Shown one piece after another: positions 15,604-16,717 of a stretch of 16,717 nt of DNA. A program made the translations under genes and the position numbers. Source of the stretch: Nonomuraea sp. (GTDB lineage: Bacteria > Actinomycetota > Actinomycetes > Streptosporangiales > Streptosporangiaceae); contig JABFVJ010000313.1 in the NCBI GenBank assembly GCA_013362835.1, positions 1 through 16,717 on the forward strand, in the 5' to 3' direction. Below the pieces are notes generated by a model. That model did no database searches. It was not told where the DNA came from and saw only the letters and a list, made by a program, of their open reading frames with translations. Numbering within the stretch: position 1 is the stretch's first letter; each line of letters starts with the position of its first letter.

Positions 15604-15621
15604 ACGTGGTTGAATAGCCCC

Positions 15622-16233
15622 ATGGCGGAGGAACGCGGAAGACGGCCGGGCAACCCGCAGACCAGGGACGAGATCCTGGAGGCGGCGATGGAGTCCTTCG
15701 CCGCCCACGGCTACGGCGGCACGACGATCAGGGCCGTGGCCAGGGCCGCGGGCGTCGATCCCGCGCTGGTCATGCACTTCTTCGGCAACAAGGACGGCCT
15801 GTTCGAGGCCGCGATCAAGGCCGGCATGCCGGTCGCGCTGATGGTCGGGGCGCTCGACGGCGACGAGGCGGGCATCGGCGAGCGGCTGGTGACCCGCTAC
15901 CTGGAGCTGTGGGAGGACCCGGCCCACGGCCCGCGGCTCTCGGCCGTGCTGCACGCGGCCGCCGCCACCCCGGCGACGGCCGCCCTGCTGAAGGAGCTGC
16001 TGAGCCGCGAGCTGCTCGGCCCGATCGCCCGCCGCCTGTCCGGCGACCACCCCGAGGTGCGCGCGCTGCTGGCCGCCTCGCAGCTGCTCGGCCTGGCCAT
16101 GATCCGCTACATGCTCAAGGTCGACCCGCTGGCCTCGATGCCCGCCCGCCAGGTGGCGGCCGTGGCGGCGCCCAACGTCCAGCGCTACCTGACGGGCGCG
16201 CTCTCCCTGGCGGAGGTCGCCGCGCGCGGGTAG
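15622..16233 (+). CDS. TetR/AcrR-family regulator
   Basis: Repressor of 203 residues. The helix-turn-helix domain runs from about 13 to 60: TRDEILEAAMESFAAHGYGG, TTIRAVARAAGVDPALVMHF, then FGNKDGLFEAAI. The C-terminal domain, with LLAASQLLGLAMIRYMLKVDP and VAAVAAPNVQRYLTG, resembles the TetR_C_16 type found in many actinobacterial regulators. ATG at 15622 gives MAEERGRRPGNPQTRDEI; TTG at 15610 is in frame and would add four residues. No strong ribosome site is seen, so initiation may be leaderless or weak. It is divergent from the ABC-2-like gene across a palindrome-rich gap, its probable operator. Its 3' end overlaps the convergent MFS gene by 49 bases, so that transporter is a second possible partner. 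Confidence 0.92.
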   Translation: MAEERGRRPGNPQTRDEILEAAMESFAAHGYGGTTIRAVARAAGVDPALVMHFFGNKDGLFEAAIKAGMPVALMVGALDGDEAGIGERLVTRYLELWEDPAHGPRLSAVLHAAAATPATAALLKELLSRELLGPIARRLSGDHPEVRALLAASQLLGLAMIRYMLKVDPLASMPARQVAAVAAPNVQRYLTGALSLAEVAARG

Positions 16234-16717
16234 GTGGCCAGGGTGAACAGCAGCGCCACCAGCCCGAGGCCGGCCGACAGCACGACCACCCCGGTCCTGC
16301 CGTACGCGTCGAGGGCCAGGCCGCCCGCGATCCCGGCGGCGAACAGGCCGACGTACTGGGCGGACGAGAGCAGGCCGAGTCCGATCGGCACGTTGTCGGG
16401 CACCGCGGCGACCGTCCTGAACTGCTGGGCCGGCCCGACCAGCCAGCCGAGCGCGCCCCACAGGAACGCCCAGACCAGGGCGATGGGCAGGGCCAGGTTC
16501 GCGACGGGGATGAGCGCCATGAAGACCGTGGACGCGCCGAGGCCGATCAGCACCATCCTGCGCGGCCCGTACGAGTCGGTGAAGCGCCCGCCGAGCTGGT
16601 TGCCCACGATCCCGCCGAGCCCCCACGCCCACAACACGGCCGGCAGCGGCAGGTCGAACAGCGACCCGATGTAGGTGTAGGCGGTGAACGCGGCGCCGAA
16701 CATGAGCAGCTGCGTGA
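16185..16717 (-). CDS. MFS transporter, C-terminal part (start outside the window)
   Basis: C-terminal half of a major facilitator superfamily permease. The frame is open to the last base of the window, so the gene begins beyond it; the ATG at 16703 is internal. The visible 177 residues hold about six membrane helices. The loop GNQLGGRFTDSYGPRRMVLIG corresponds to the G-x-x-x-D-x-x-G-R-R motif between helices 8 and 9 (motif A-like repeat of the second half). The arrangement resembles drug or sugar exporters of the DHA1/AraJ type, but the substrate cannot be read. Its TAG lies inside the end of the convergent TetR gene, a 49-base tail-to-tail overlap. It may be an efflux target of that regulator (inference). 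Confidence 0.9.
   Translation of the reverse strand, partial: TQLLMFGAAFTAYTYIGSLFDLPLPAVLWAWGLGGIVGNQLGGRFTDSYGPRRMVLIGLGASTVFMALIPVANLALPIALVWAFLWGALGWLVGPAQQFRTVAAVPDNVPIGLGLLSSAQYVGLFAAGIAGGLALDAYGRTGVVVLSAGLGLVALLFTLATYPRAATSARESAPVR

Noticed and set aside
13816..16632. A 938-codon minus-strand frame spanning several genes
   Set aside because: Only the last 228 residues look like a protein; the rest is out-of-frame translation of the ABC-2-like gene and antisense of the TetR gene, rich in R, G and A.

Overview
The window is a dense, very GC-rich piece of an actinobacterial chromosome. GTG and TTG starts, third-position G/C, long antisense shadow ORFs, many one-component regulators and the protein families all fit a filamentous actinomycete, perhaps of the Streptosporangiaceae/Nonomuraea type (inference; no rRNA or marker gene is present). 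Intergenic gaps are short. No gap longer than 300 bases lacks a gene, and I see no tRNA, rRNA, CRISPR, insertion sequence or phage gene.

Layout. (1) 1-1300, plus strand: the 3' part of an alpha/beta hydrolase coupled to a TetR-like regulator. (2) 1304-2493, minus strand: a regulator resembling classical TetR, overlapping lipB (octanoyltransferase) by ATGA. (3) 2494-4107: a divergent FAD monooxygenase of the Rox/aromatic-hydroxylase type, expressed across a control region with three evenly spaced tetO-like palindromes. Its reading frame runs on antisense through a small PspC-domain gene. (4) 3928-5605, minus strand: AraC-type regulator, HAD-like protein, PspC protein. Beside the AraC gene lies what looks like a collapsed remnant of an NmrA-like NAD(P)-binding gene. 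(5) 5778-11959, minus strand: a six-gene operon of a C45 self-processing amidase, a lipoprotein solute-binding protein, two permeases and two ATPases of the Dpp/Opp family, with tight or overlapping junctions throughout. A MurR/RpiR regulator faces it (12075-12956, plus). (6) 12995-13819, plus: uppP, whose stop codon interlocks with that of a convergent six-helix membrane protein. (7) 14583-16717: an ABC-2/YhgE-like membrane protein, a divergent TetR regulator with palindromes between them, and the 3' part of an MFS transporter.

How it works together. The region is a chain of small sensor-plus-effector modules. The monooxygenase module looks like an inducible drug- or metabolite-modifying system. 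Its repressor keeps the DNA-reading helix of tetracycline repressors but has lost part of the Mg-tetracycline pocket. The largest module is probably an import-and-hydrolysis pathway for an N-acylated amino acid, peptide or related amide: the ABC transporter brings the substrate in, the C45 enzyme cleaves an amide bond and the RpiR-like protein senses a product. The most unusual observations are the triple operator array, the coupling of lipB to a TetR repressor, the C45/Dpp operon, the antisense read-through of the monooxygenase and the NmrA-like remnant.
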